Notes under the pieces: model-generated
Told to the model about the DNA's origin: nothing
Seen by the model: only the letters and a program-made list of their open reading frames with translations
The model's database searches: none
In this document: positions 1 to 8,525 of the stretch, in pieces
Position numbering within the stretch: position 1 is the first letter of the stretch
Layout of the letters: each line of letters starts with the position of its first letter
Source of the DNA: an uncultured Alistipes sp.
GTDB lineage: Bacteria; Bacteroidota; Bacteroidia; Bacteroidales; Rikenellaceae
Length of the DNA stretch: 64,000 nucleotides
NCBI GenBank assembly: GCA_900542505.1
Contig: UQNV01000005.1
Location: 1-64,000, forward strand
Direction: 5' to 3'
Made by a program: the position numbers and the translations under genes

Positions 1-28
1 GGCAGCGTCAGATGTGTATAAGAGACAG
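1..28 (+). other. Nextera sequencing adapter (contaminant)
   Basis: Bases 10-28 are the 19-bp Tn5 mosaic end used in Nextera libraries (AGATGTGTATAAGAGACAG). Bases 1-9 are the tail of the Read-1 overhang that precedes it. This is library adapter, not genome. Natural sequence begins at about base 29, and apparent short peptides starting here are adapter translations. Confidence 0.97.
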
Positions 29-172
29 CCTCCCCACACGGACGGTTTTCCCTCCCCGCACGGGCGTTTCCCGGCCGCGCAGCCCTGGCCTCACCGCGGA
101 GAGAGCGCTGCAAACCGTAATCGAGGTCTGCATCCCGGTAATTCGGATATGCCGCGACTCGACGGATACCGG

Positions 173-180
173 TATCTTTG
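173..180 (+). promoter_or_regulatory. -7 box for the cyclophilin-like lipoprotein gene
   Basis: TATCTTTG matches the Bacteroidota -7 consensus TAnnTTTG and lies 28 bases before the start codon at 209. No clear TTG is seen 19-21 bases upstream. Bases 29-172 hold nothing else I recognise. Confidence 0.4.
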
Positions 181-208
181 TCATGAACAAACCAACAAAC
201 CGGTCGAT

Positions 209-766
209 ATGAAAACATTGTGGCTCATACCCCTTGCGGCTCTTGTCCTGACGACGACGGCGGCATGTTCGCCGGCCGACGACCCGACGATTGCACCGCC
301 TCCGTCGGAACAACCCGACACGGATGTCGGCGATGACGAAGATTACACCGATGACGACAACGATTCCACCGACGACGACAACGATTCCACCATGCAAGAC
401 AACACCATCCGAATAACCGTGCAGGGCGGCAGCACCTTTACGGTCACCCTGGAGCAAAACACCGCCACCGAAGCGCTGAAGGCCCGTCTGGCCTCGGGCG
501 ATGTCACGCTCCTCATGAACGACTACGGCAACATGGAGAAGGTAGGCAGTCTGGGCTTCTCGCTGCCGCGCAACGACACCCGCATCACAACCTCGCCGGG
601 TGTTCTGGTGCTCTACCAGGGCAACATGCTGGTCCTCTTCTACGGTTCGAACACGTGGAGCTACACCCCGCTGGGCAAAGTGGACGGGGTGGATACGCGC
701 GACGGGATGCTGAACCTGCTGGGCGGGGCGGGCGACGTGACCCTGACGCTCTCGGCGGAGCGCTGA
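209..766 (+). CDS. Cyclophilin-like domain lipoprotein
   Basis: A protein of 185 residues. Residues 1-20 form a lipoprotein signal ending in the lipobox TTAAC, so Cys20 is the predicted lipid anchor. Residues of about 24-65 are a strongly acidic, Asp-rich linker in which DDDNDST occurs twice. The rest (about 68-185) resembles the small bacterial cyclophilin-like beta-barrel family: an Ile-Arg-Ile-Thr-Val first strand, a central SLGFSLPRNDTRITTSPG stretch, and YQGNMLVLFYGSNTWSYTPLGKV. That family is known structurally, but its function is not assigned and prolyl isomerase activity is not implied. The ATG at 209 was chosen because it starts directly at the signal peptide. The longer frame upstream runs into adapter sequence. 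The gene stands alone and is followed by a strong hairpin. Confidence 0.75.
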   Translation: MKTLWLIPLAALVLTTTAACSPADDPTIAPPPSEQPDTDVGDDEDYTDDDNDSTDDDNDSTMQDNTIRITVQGGSTFTVTLEQNTATEALKARLASGDVTLLMNDYGNMEKVGSLGFSLPRNDTRITTSPGVLVLYQGNMLVLFYGSNTWSYTPLGKVDGVDTRDGMLNLLGGAGDVTLTLSAER

Positions 767-788
767 ACCTGCGCCGCCACACATAAGC

Positions 789-822
789 CGCCCGGCCGCA
801 TCACTATCGATGCGGCCGGGCG
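789..822. terminator. Intergenic terminator hairpin
   Basis: Perfect 14-bp stem (CGCCCGGCCGCATC with its complement), 6-base loop, followed by TTT on the plus strand. It lies between two convergent genes. A second smaller hairpin at 840-859 overlaps the stop codon of the minus-strand transporter gene and could serve that strand. Confidence 0.7.
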
Positions 823-857
823 TTTCGGTCTGCATGACCGACGCTCCCCGAGGAGCG

Positions 858-2045
858 TCAGGAGCGCCCTGCCCCCGACGCCGTATGCGTCCCGCGACCG
901 ACCGCAAAGGCGCAAAAGACAAGGTAGAGCAGGCAGAGCAGAATGACAACCAGACCGCCCGTTACGCCGCTGCGGTCGATTGCATACCCGATGACCGGCG
1001 TAACCACCCCGCCGCCGGCCACCGCCGTAATCATCAGTCCCGAAATCTCGTTCATCCGCGCGGGCTCCTGCTCGAAGGCCAGCGAATAGATGACCGAGAA
1101 GATGGAGGAGACCAGAAAACCGACGGCGCCCACACAGACGAGGTTCGCCGTAGGGTTCTGCGTCCAGAAAATCAGCCCGGCCATCGGGACGAGGCTGGCA
1201 ACGATGTGTATCCGGTAATAGGACAGGGCCGGGATGCGGGCCAGGAGCAGCGTTCCGATGAGCGCTCCGGCCGTACGGCACAGGAAGTAGACCTGCGGCA
1301 CGAATTTGGCGCGCTCCAGCGGCCAGTCGAACCGGGCAACCATCAGTTTCGAACCGATGTAGTTGATGGAGACATCCACACCCACGACAAAGAAGATGCC
1401 CAGAAAGAGGAGCAGAATCCTGCGGTTTCTCAGCAGCGACAGCGAAGCCGCAAAGGAGAGCCGGTTCGACGAGGTGGTCTCGCGTGTGATGGGGGTTGCC
1501 AGCAGCCAAAGTGCGAAAAGCAGAGTGACGAGTCCCAGAATCGGGAAACAGCAGTACCACTGCCCGGGGCCGAAGCGGAGCACCGCCAGCAATACGATTT
1601 CAGGTCCGACGAGCGACGATATGGCCTTGATTACCTGGCCGGCCGTCATACAGCTCGCCAGAATCCTGCCGTCGCGCACCAGATTGCCCAGCAGCGGGTT
1701 GAGCGAGACCTGCAACACGGCATTGCCCATGCCGAGCAATACGTAGGCCGCAATGCAGGTCGCGCCCGAGAACGAGACCAGAGGCAGGAACATCCCGACG
1801 ACCGTCACCGCCATACCCAGCAGGACCGTGCGCTTGCGGCCCCAGCGGTTCATGAGGTTGCCGACGGGGATTCCGAGAAAGAGGAACCAGATGAATACCA
1901 TCGAAGGGACGAAGCCGGTCATGGTCGAAGACCAGCCGAAGGTCCGCTGCACGTAATCGGACGTAATGCCGACAATGTCACAGAACCCCATCACGAAGAA
2001 TGCCGCAAGGACGGGGATGATTCCGGCGATGTTGACTTTTTTCAT
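858..2045 (-). CDS. MFS sugar transporter (FucP/NagP-like)
   Basis: A protein of 395 residues with about 12 hydrophobic segments, an inner-membrane major facilitator. The loop after the second segment reads GNLMNRWGRKR (residues 62-72), matching the MFS signature GxLxDRxGRK. Length and composition fit the sugar-proton symporters found in Bacteroidota sugar operons. It is the last gene of the minus-strand operon, 6 bases after the ROK kinase. Import of a free hexose to be phosphorylated by that kinase is the simplest reading. The neighbouring mannose-6-phosphate isomerase favours mannose or a related hexose, but the substrate cannot be read from sequence. Confidence 0.85.
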   Translation of the reverse strand: MKKVNIAGIIPVLAAFFVMGFCDIVGITSDYVQRTFGWSSTMTGFVPSMVFIWFLFLGIPVGNLMNRWGRKRTVLLGMAVTVVGMFLPLVSFSGATCIAAYVLLGMGNAVLQVSLNPLLGNLVRDGRILASCMTAGQVIKAISSLVGPEIVLLAVLRFGPGQWYCCFPILGLVTLLFALWLLATPITRETTSSNRLSFAASLSLLRNRRILLLFLGIFFVVGVDVSINYIGSKLMVARFDWPLERAKFVPQVYFLCRTAGALIGTLLLARIPALSYYRIHIVASLVPMAGLIFWTQNPTANLVCVGAVGFLVSSIFSVIYSLAFEQEPARMNEISGLMITAVAGGGVVTPVIGYAIDRSGVTGGLVVILLCLLYLVFCAFAVGRGTHTASGAGRS

Positions 2046-2051
2046 AGGTTG

Positions 2052-3195
2052 CTATACTGAAGTTGAGGCGTTTTCCGCATCGAGCCGCGAGAGAGCCAGG
2101 GCGTAGGCGCCGCACATGATGGCCTGGCTGGCGCCCAGGCGGGAGCACAGCACCGCCGTCTTCTTCGTCCGGCGCCACGCCACCCGGGCTTCCGTACCGG
2201 GTACGGAGACCGTCCCGTCGTCCGAATCCAGAAAGCGGAGCCGCTCGCAGGGCGTTTCCCAGTCATAGACCTCCATCTGCAGCGCCGGGAAGCTGGCGCC
2301 CCCGAATGTCGACAATCGCGAGCGCATCTCCCCCAGCAGGCCGGGAAGAATGTATTTCGCAGCTCCGGCCAGGCCGCCGCCTACGACGACGATGCCGTCG
2401 ACGATGTTCAGCGCCGCCGTGATGCCGGCTCCGGCCATCGTCCCCAGCTCCCGGAACGAGGCGATGGCAGCAGCGCGGTTACCGGGTCTCGCGCCCTCCG
2501 CAATGTCGAAAATATCCTTCGGCGTCAAGTTCCCATCCGCAGCACCTCCGCATTCGGCATAGACCCGCTTCACGGCCCGGATGCTGACGCTCTCCTCGGC
2601 CAGCAGTTCGGGGTATTTCCGGTTGCGCAGCAGCCATACGTCCCCGCCGCAACCGTTGTCGCCCGTGAGCAGCCGTCCGTCGATGACGACGCCCGCACCG
2701 AATCCCGTACCGAGCGTTATGCCCAGCAGGTTCCGGTAGGTCCGCAGACTGCCCGACGCCCGCAGCGCTTCGTTCACCTCCGTCAGCGCTCCCGAAAGAG
2801 CCTCGCCCAGCGCAAAGAGGTTTCCGTCGTTCTCCATGAACACCGGAAGCCCGAAGTGCCGGGACAGGTAGGGGCCCAATGCCACGCCGCCCCGAAAGGC
2901 CGGAAAATTGGGCAGGTCCCCGATGATGCCGTTCGCATAGTCCGCCGGGCCGGGGAATGCGAAGCTGATGGCGACGGGACGCTCGCCAAGCTGCGACGAT
3001 ACCCGCTCGAAGCCCCGGACCAGCACCTCGAGGCACCGGTCCAGATTGTCGGGCTCGGCAGGCAGCGGAATCGGCGCGACGACCTGCCGGTTGGAACGGA
3101 GGGCCGAGAAGACGATGTTCGTGCCGCCGGCATCCAGGGTCAGTACGACCCGTTTGTCTGATTCATACAGGGAAGTAAAGGTCTTTCCGGTTCAT
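2052..3195 (-). CDS. ROK-family sugar kinase, N-terminus frameshifted
   Basis: ROK kinases phosphorylate free hexoses with ATP. The main frame covers the phosphate-binding LTLDAGGTN, the central LGITLGTGFGAG with GDNGCGGD, and a C-terminal glycine-rich GGGLAGAAKYI. In that frame the first ATG/GTG start is a GTG at 3026, which would cut off the essential DxGGT motif. The frame itself stays open up to a TGA at about 3189, but offers only a CTG start at 3168-3170. An ATG at 3195 in the next frame encodes MNRKDLYFP and then reaches a stop. Removing one base near 3168 joins it to YESDKRVVLTLDAGG and gives a normal 380-residue ROK protein. I therefore annotate the gene from 3195 with a one-base frameshift. 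A CTG start is the alternative. It sits between the isomerase (24 bases) and the transporter (6 bases). Confidence 0.8.
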
Positions 3196-3218
3196 TGTTT
3201 CGGCTTTTCGGGGCAGTA

Positions 3219-4946
3219 TCAGATGCGCACATAGGCCTTTATGGTGACGCACGTGCTCCCCTCCGACTTCCCGTAAGGGCGAATCGTATACTCGCCCACG
3301 CAGGCCGGCACGATGAACGTCTCGGCATAATGGACGACAAACGGCTCGAAGGCGCCGCTCGGGCTCTCGACGACCGCCTCCTCGCCTTCAAGCAGGTTGA
3401 ACACATTCACGCTGTGCTGCGTCGTGTGACGCACCGGAACCGAAAAACGATGGCGGCGCGTCTCGATGAATTCGTTGGGATGCAGGCCCGTTGACTCCTC
3501 AATCCACCCCTCGCCGCACGACACGACACGCGTGTGGTTCATCAGGTGCTCGCGCACGTAATCCGTATCACGTCCCCAGTCGATGACCCGGCTGCCGCGC
3601 TCGACGTTTATCGGGCGAGGCTTGCCGTCGAGCCCCAGACGCTGCCAGTCCCACAGCTTGAAGGTGAACAGGTTGGGCGTCGAACTGATTTCCAGAACCA
3701 TGCTGTCGGCGCCCGAGCAGTGAACCGTCCCGCCCGGTATGAGGAAGTGGTCGTGCTTCTTGGCCGGGATGCGGTTGACGTACCGCTCCGCGTCGAAGAC
3801 GATTTCCCCCCGCTGCGCCCGCCGAAGGTCATCCATCATGGCCTCGGGCTCGATGCCGCTCTTGAGCCCGAGGTAGACGACGGCATCATCCCCCGCATCG
3901 AGCAGGTAGTAGCTCTCGTCCTGCGTATAGCACATGCCGAAGCTTTCGCGGATGAACTGGGTCGTCGGATGGACCTGAAGGCTCAGGTTTCCGCCGCCCA
4001 TCGTATCCAGAAAATCGAAACGGATGGGGAAATCCTTGCCGAAGCGCGCCTCGACCGGCTCGCCGAGCAGCGCACGCGACCTGAGCAGAACCAGGTCGAC
4101 CGATGGAAGCTCGAACAGCTCTCCGCCTATCCTGAAATAGAGGCTGTTCTCCTCCGGAACGCAGTCGAAGCACCATCCGTAATTGGGTTGCGAGGAGTCC
4201 AGCTCGCAGACCTCCTTCATCCACTGTCCGCCCCAGGGGGCCGGGTCGAAGAACGGAACCACCCGGAACGGGCCCGACACCGTCTTCTCGATACCTCGCA
4301 GGAAGGTATCCCGGTCGATGAGCTTCGGCCGGTCGGCGCAATGGGTGTCCAGCCAGTAGTCGACCCGGTGGAAGAGGCCATCCTTGTAGCGGTCGCAGAC
4401 TCGCCAGTCGTTGAAATAGCCGCGCTTGTACTGCAGCGAAACGGCTTCGGCGCGGTTGTCTACGCCCAAGGCCCGCACCTCATGGCGGCGGAAGCGCTGC
4501 TGGAGCTCCCAGCGCGCCATGTCCGCATAGACCAGCGGCGCCTCGGGTAGCACCATACCGGCTCCCGTACCAACAACAACCACCGGCCGCGACGAAGAGG
4601 CTATATCCTCCCGGGCCGCACTCAGCTTCCGGGCGTCGAAGTAGTCCGCCAGTTCCAGATTCGTCACATAGCCGAAGAGGACATCTTCCGTCATGAAGCG
4701 CTCGGTCATCGCCCGGACATGCGACTCGTCGTGATACAGGTCGCGGACGTTCACTACCGCCACGTCTCCCAGACGCCCGAGCTGCCCGAGCAGCTCCTCC
4801 TCGCGAACCCCCACATAGCAGTCGATGGCCAGACGCCCGTGACGCTCCAGCAACGACGCAAACAGCCGCAGGATATCATCCCAACCCACAACGATATCGC
4901 CTTCGATACCCGTTGCAGGATATTTGTCGTAATTGGACTTTCTCAT
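3219..4946 (-). CDS. manA: Class I mannose-6-phosphate isomerase with extra N-terminal domain
   Basis: Type I phosphomannose isomerases interconvert mannose 6-phosphate and fructose 6-phosphate in the cytoplasm using zinc held by a cupin fold. The C-terminal half (about 230-575) has this domain: PWGGQWMKEVCELD at 237-250, the metal-binding QVHP at 324-327, DESYYLLDAGDD at 343-354 and GGTVHCSG at 405-412. Residues 1-220 form an additional domain resembling a degenerate nucleoside-kinase fold without a P-loop, known from the roughly 575-590 residue version of the family in Bacteroidota. Its role is unknown. It follows the GH63-like lipoprotein by 73 bases in the same operon, which links released mannose or fructose to glycolysis. 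Confidence 0.85.
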   Translation of the reverse strand: MRKSNYDKYPATGIEGDIVVGWDDILRLFASLLERHGRLAIDCYVGVREEELLGQLGRLGDVAVVNVRDLYHDESHVRAMTERFMTEDVLFGYVTNLELADYFDARKLSAAREDIASSSRPVVVVGTGAGMVLPEAPLVYADMARWELQQRFRRHEVRALGVDNRAEAVSLQYKRGYFNDWRVCDRYKDGLFHRVDYWLDTHCADRPKLIDRDTFLRGIEKTVSGPFRVVPFFDPAPWGGQWMKEVCELDSSQPNYGWCFDCVPEENSLYFRIGGELFELPSVDLVLLRSRALLGEPVEARFGKDFPIRFDFLDTMGGGNLSLQVHPTTQFIRESFGMCYTQDESYYLLDAGDDAVVYLGLKSGIEPEAMMDDLRRAQRGEIVFDAERYVNRIPAKKHDHFLIPGGTVHCSGADSMVLEISSTPNLFTFKLWDWQRLGLDGKPRPINVERGSRVIDWGRDTDYVREHLMNHTRVVSCGEGWIEESTGLHPNEFIETRRHRFSVPVRHTTQHSVNVFNLLEGEEAVVESPSGAFEPFVVHYAETFIVPACVGEYTIRPYGKSEGSTCVTIKAYVRI

Positions 4947-5019
4947 TTGTCAGCAATTTTCATTACCATTTTCACTCAAAACAATCTGCTCATTCCGCAG
5001 CCGCAGCTGCCGCGACCGG

Positions 5020-6312
5020 TTATTCAACGGCATCCCGCATCATTTCGATAGCCGTGAAGAGCACGCCCGCCTCGCCGCGGAACATGCCCGACCCCATCGG
5101 CTCGCCGGCGGGGGTATACCATTCATGGAAAGCACCGTTGGCGATTACCCGGTCGAGCATCGGACCGAGCGCCTCGTAGGCCTGTTCGAGCAGCCCCGCC
5201 TCAAGCAGCGCATGCACCATGCGCGCACCGAACCAGGTCCAGTCCCCTCCGTTCTGATAGCCGTAGGGATACATCGAGACATTGCGGAAAGAACCCGCCG
5301 GATAGGTAGGGTAAAGGGTCAGCCCGATACTCTGCGCATGGGCCGCCCGTCGGTTCGCCTCCATCCGTTCGTAGGCATGCCGCACCTCTTCCCGCGGAAG
5401 GATTCCCGCCAGACACGCGATGGCCGTACCTCCGTGGCAGTAGACGGCACGCTCGTCGAAATCTACCGGAAAAGGCGACCCGTCCAGGTAGATGTGAGGC
5501 AGGAACTTGCGTCGTTCGCCGTCCCACAGATGCTGCCGGATGCGGTCGACGAACTCCCCCCGGAGATGCTCCCACCGGATTCGCTCCTCCTCCGAACGGG
5601 AGAGTCCAATCATATCGTTGAGCGCCAGCACGAACATGGCATTGTCGTAGATGCCGATGGCGTAATGGGTGTTTTCATCGATTTCCACGCCCCAGGGATG
5701 TTCCGGCTGCACATCGCCCCAATCCGCCGTAGTCGCCCCGACGAGCAGCCCGTAGCGGCTGTCGGTCTTTTCGTTCAGCAGGAACTCCATTGCCCGCACC
5801 AGCCGCTCATGGACGGTGCAGTCACCGATTTTCTGCCCCAGATATTCCCAATTGCCGCTTTTGCGCACATATTTGGCCACGGCCTGAACCAGCGACGTCT
5901 CGTGATCCGTCTCCACGGTATTCTTGTGTGCGGCAAAGCCCGGCGCAAGCTTCGAAAAGCGGTACTCGTATCCGTCGGCATCCTCCAGGTCGGCCTTCTC
6001 AACGGGAATGAATCCGTCCACGATATTCCCGTCTTCGCCCTGAAACGCAAAGAACATGTCGAGATTCTTGCGAACGAGGGAATCGGGCATCACCTCCATC
6101 GACAACTCGATGAAGGTATTGTAGTCGCGAATCCAGACCTCGCCATAGGAATCGCCGGCATTGAAACCGCCGCGGACCAGATTCCGCGACAGCTCTTCGA
6201 CCCGGTCGAACCGCTCGTCATTTCTGATTTTTCTTCGGAGCGCCCCGTCGGAATCGCCACAGGAGCTCATCATAACGCACGCAATCAAAAGCGCATACCA
6301 TTTTGCTGTCAT
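5020..6312 (-). CDS. (alpha/alpha)6 glycoside hydrolase lipoprotein, GH63/GH37-like
   Basis: A protein of 430 residues from the ATG at 6312, which begins a lipoprotein signal (MTAKWYALLI, lipobox MSSC, Cys18). A start 78 bases further up would add a non-signal extension. The body resembles bacterial GH63-type toroid hydrolases (the mannosyl- or glucosyl-glycerate hydrolase and glucosidase group): GEVWIRDYNTFIEL, HETSLVQAVAKY, TTADWGDVQPEHPWG, ENTHYAIGIYDNAMF and YPYGYQNGGDWTWFGARM. Family enzymes cleave alpha-linked glucose or mannose with inversion. It is first in the operon with mannose-6-phosphate isomerase, ROK kinase and an MFS porter, so it probably releases mannose or another hexose outside the inner membrane. 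Linkage specificity is not readable. Confidence 0.7.
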   Translation of the reverse strand: MTAKWYALLIACVMMSSCGDSDGALRRKIRNDERFDRVEELSRNLVRGGFNAGDSYGEVWIRDYNTFIELSMEVMPDSLVRKNLDMFFAFQGEDGNIVDGFIPVEKADLEDADGYEYRFSKLAPGFAAHKNTVETDHETSLVQAVAKYVRKSGNWEYLGQKIGDCTVHERLVRAMEFLLNEKTDSRYGLLVGATTADWGDVQPEHPWGVEIDENTHYAIGIYDNAMFVLALNDMIGLSRSEEERIRWEHLRGEFVDRIRQHLWDGERRKFLPHIYLDGSPFPVDFDERAVYCHGGTAIACLAGILPREEVRHAYERMEANRRAAHAQSIGLTLYPTYPAGSFRNVSMYPYGYQNGGDWTWFGARMVHALLEAGLLEQAYEALGPMLDRVIANGAFHEWYTPAGEPMGSGMFRGEAGVLFTAIEMMRDAVE

Positions 6313-6423
6313 ATTCCAATATGTTTTTTCATGCGGGAGGCGAGCCATGCGCCCGCCGTCCGGAACTGTTATCCATCGCCGACTGCCCAATCGCCGCAGC
6401 GCGGGACTATCATTCGGTTTTTA

Positions 6424-6439
6424 ATATGTTTGAACATAT
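6424..6439. promoter_or_regulatory. Palindromic operator, probable GntR site
   Basis: ATATGTT-TG-AACATAT is a perfect 7+7 inverted repeat in the divergent spacer between the sugar operon and the GntR gene. It abuts the predicted -7 box of the operon and would cover its transcription start near 6433, the classic position for a repressor. A single ATATGTT half-site recurs at 6319-6325. Assignment to the neighbouring GntR protein is inferred from position. Confidence 0.6.
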
Positions 6440-6469
6440 AAAAGTATAAATAATATGGTCCGTTGCAAA
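6439..6469 (-). promoter_or_regulatory. Promoter of the minus-strand sugar operon
   Basis: On the minus strand TTTG (6469-6466) is followed after 19 bases by TACTTTTA (6446-6439), one mismatch from TAnnTTTG. This spacing is the Bacteroidota sigma consensus. Transcription would start near 6433 and read into the hydrolase at 6312, leaving a leader of about 120 bases. Confidence 0.6.
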
Positions 6470-6654
6470 ATAATCACAAATATTTCTACATATTCAACCT
6501 GAAAACAGACAAAAAGCTAGCAGAGGCTATTCGAAACAGCCGCATATGTGCATACAAACCAACAGAACAAGACTAAAAATGGTTTCGCCGAGCGGATACT
6601 TGTCCGCAAAAAGACCGCATGTGCAACAAAATTCGCCATGAAATGCCCGAACTG

Positions 6655-6685
6655 TTGCGCCGGATTCCCATAAATCGTATTTTTG
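6655..6685 (+). promoter_or_regulatory. Promoter of the GntR regulator gene
   Basis: TTG at 6655-6657, a 20-base spacer, then TATTTTTG at 6678-6685, a full match to TTTG-N19-21-TAnnTTTG. The start codon at 6709 is 23 bases past the box, which supports that ATG over upstream in-frame ones that would precede the transcript. Confidence 0.65.
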
Positions 6686-6708
6686 CAGGAGCCAATCGAA
6701 CCGACGGA

Positions 6709-7440
6709 ATGAATATCGACCACAACAGCGACATACCCCTCCACCTGCAAGCCGAGGAGATACTCCGCCAACTCATCGAATCAGAGGAGTACAAAAACGG
6801 CAACAAGTACCTGCCCAACGAGGTCGAGCTCTCGCGCGAGCTCGACATCTCGCGCAACACGCTCCGGCAGGCCATCAACAAGCTGGTCTTCGAAGGACGC
6901 CTCATTCGCAAGAAGGGCGTCGGGACGAAAGTCGCCCCAAGATGCATTCTGGGCCGGGTGAACAACTGGCTGAGTTTCTCCCAGGAGATGAAACGGCTCG
7001 GCATCGAGGTGCGCAATTTCGAACTGCACATCAGCTACAAGCCCGGCACGGACGAAATTCGCACCCTCTTCGGAGCACCTCAGGGCAAAGGCCGCTTCTT
7101 CGTACTCGAGCGGGTGCGCGGAAAAAAGGAGTGCCCGTTCGTCTATTTCATCTCCTACTTCAACCCCGGCATCCCGTTCTCGGGAGAGGAACATTTCTCG
7201 TCGCAGCCGCTCTACGACATTCTCGAAAAGGAGTTCGGCATCGTGGTCAAGACCAGCAAGGAGGAGATATCGGCCCGTCTTGCCGGCGATTTCATTGCGT
7301 CGAAGCTCGACATCCGGCCGACCGACCCGATTCTGGTCAGGAAACGTTGTGTATACGACGTGAACGGACAACTGACCGAATACAACATCGGCTACTACAG
7401 GGCCGATTGCTTCACCTACAGCATCGAGGCCGAGCGGTAA
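6709..7440 (+). CDS. GntR/HutC-family transcriptional regulator with UTRA domain
   Basis: A cytoplasmic one-component regulator of 243 residues. Residues of about 5-75 form the GntR winged helix: IPLHLQAEEILRQLI, LPNEVELSRELDISRNTLRQ and the wing RLIRKKGVGT. Residues of about 90-240 fit the UTRA ligand-binding domain (ISYFNPGIPF, the conserved VYDVNGQLTEYNIGYYRAD near the end), which in HutC-type proteins binds a sugar phosphate or similar metabolite to release DNA. The gene is divergent from the GH63-like/manA/ROK/MFS operon, and a perfect palindrome lies on that operon's transcription start. It is therefore probably the operon's repressor, induced by a phosphosugar made by the kinase. Which phosphosugar is not known. 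Confidence 0.88.
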   Translation: MNIDHNSDIPLHLQAEEILRQLIESEEYKNGNKYLPNEVELSRELDISRNTLRQAINKLVFEGRLIRKKGVGTKVAPRCILGRVNNWLSFSQEMKRLGIEVRNFELHISYKPGTDEIRTLFGAPQGKGRFFVLERVRGKKECPFVYFISYFNPGIPFSGEEHFSSQPLYDILEKEFGIVVKTSKEEISARLAGDFIASKLDIRPTDPILVRKRCVYDVNGQLTEYNIGYYRADCFTYSIEAER

Positions 7441-7608
7441 TCGGCCGCACCGCCCCTGACTCTGCCGTCCATGCGGATTGGCACCACCGTTTTCCGGCCC
7501 TCCACCTACAACCAATAAAGTGCCGGAGAGTTTCATACGCACCGTCCCGCACGTACCTCCTACTCAAAAAGACTTAGCCCGGCCGGGAAAAACACTCAAA
7601 TCTCGGTA

Positions 7609-7639
7609 TTGTCCCCCCGGGCCAAGGCCGGTACTTTTG
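7609..7639 (+). promoter_or_regulatory. Promoter of the heme-uptake operon
   Basis: TTG (7609-7611), 20-base spacer, TACTTTTG (7632-7639): a full Bacteroidota-type promoter. The box ends 26 bases before the first gene at 7666. All genes to 17255 follow with overlaps or short gaps and no other strong promoter. I see no obvious Fur-type palindrome next to it. The rest of the 7441-7608 spacer shows no feature. Confidence 0.7.
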
Positions 7640-7665
7640 CAATCGAAAATCAAAACAAGTTCGAT

Positions 7666-8496
7666 ATGCAAATCAAATCCGCCATTTTTCTGCTTTCGGC
7701 CGTGCTGCTCGGCGCAACGGCCTGCGACAAGGAGGAGAGCTCCACGGCAACGCCCGAATTCGCCGGTTCGTATGAGGGTTATACGCTGGCAAGCTGCTCC
7801 TATTTCCAGAACACCTGCACGGGGGACGAGACAATCACCCTCACCAAAAACGCCGACGGTACGGCCTCCGTCGCCTTCACGTCGGCTTCGTGGGGCGAAT
7901 TCACCGTGGCCTCGGCCCTGGTCGAGACGCAGGGCGGCACGTGCACCCTCTCGGGCGACGGGGAGACCCGCATGGGAATGGGCGGCAACACGTCGACCTA
8001 CGCCTGCAGCTTCACCGCCGAAATCGGCCCCTCGAAGAGCGCCCGCATGCAGTTCAAGGTCCCGGCCGTCATGGGCGGCCTGACGATTGACTTCGCTACG
8101 GGCGACGCCCCGGCCGACCTGCTGCTTGCCGGCAAATACGAAGGGTACACGGATGCCGACTGCTCCTACTTCGAGAACCGCTACACCGACGGCGAAAGCG
8201 TGACGCTGACGGCCAACGGCGACGGAAGCCTGAAGGTCGTCTTCGAATCGGCCACCTGGGGCAGCTTTACCGTCGAGTCGGCCACCGCGGCCAAAGAGGG
8301 TGATGAGTACCTCTTTACGGGCAGCGGCAACGTGGCCATGGGCATGGGCGGTTCGACGAGCGAATACGCCTTCACGCTGAGCGGCCGGGCAAATACGGCC
8401 AAGGACGACTTTTCGATTGCATTCAACGTACCGGCCGTCATGGGCGGCCTGACCGTCACGCTGCTGCCGGGCAGCGCACCCGCGGCAGGCGAATGA
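7666..8496 (+). CDS. Two-repeat calycin-like lipoprotein leading the hmu operon
   Basis: A lipoprotein of 276 residues: signal MQIKSAIFLLSAVLLGATAC with Cys20 as anchor. The mature part is two homologous copies of about 115 residues. Copy one starts GSYEGYTLASCSYFQN and copy two GKYEGYTDADCSYFEN. Each has a W-G-(E/S)-F-T-V strand, a GMGGxTS turn, and ends in VPAVMGGLT. The fold looks like the calycin-like beta-barrel family often encoded beside HmuY in Bacteroidota. It is first behind the promoter and 29 bases before hmuY, so a role in binding or relaying heme or another porphyrin at the surface is inferred. The ligand residues are not obvious, although the repeated Cys-Ser-Tyr and the Met-rich GMGG loops are candidates. 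Confidence 0.75.
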   Translation: MQIKSAIFLLSAVLLGATACDKEESSTATPEFAGSYEGYTLASCSYFQNTCTGDETITLTKNADGTASVAFTSASWGEFTVASALVETQGGTCTLSGDGETRMGMGGNTSTYACSFTAEIGPSKSARMQFKVPAVMGGLTIDFATGDAPADLLLAGKYEGYTDADCSYFENRYTDGESVTLTANGDGSLKVVFESATWGSFTVESATAAKEGDEYLFTGSGNVAMGMGGSTSEYAFTLSGRANTAKDDFSIAFNVPAVMGGLTVTLLPGSAPAAGE

Positions 8497-8525
8497 CCGC
8501 CGAACCGAAAACCGCAGCAACGGCC

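Noticed and set aside
14..208. Upstream extension of the first lipoprotein gene into base 14
   Set aside because: The extra residues are translated adapter and untranslated leader. A -7 box at 173-180 places transcription after them.
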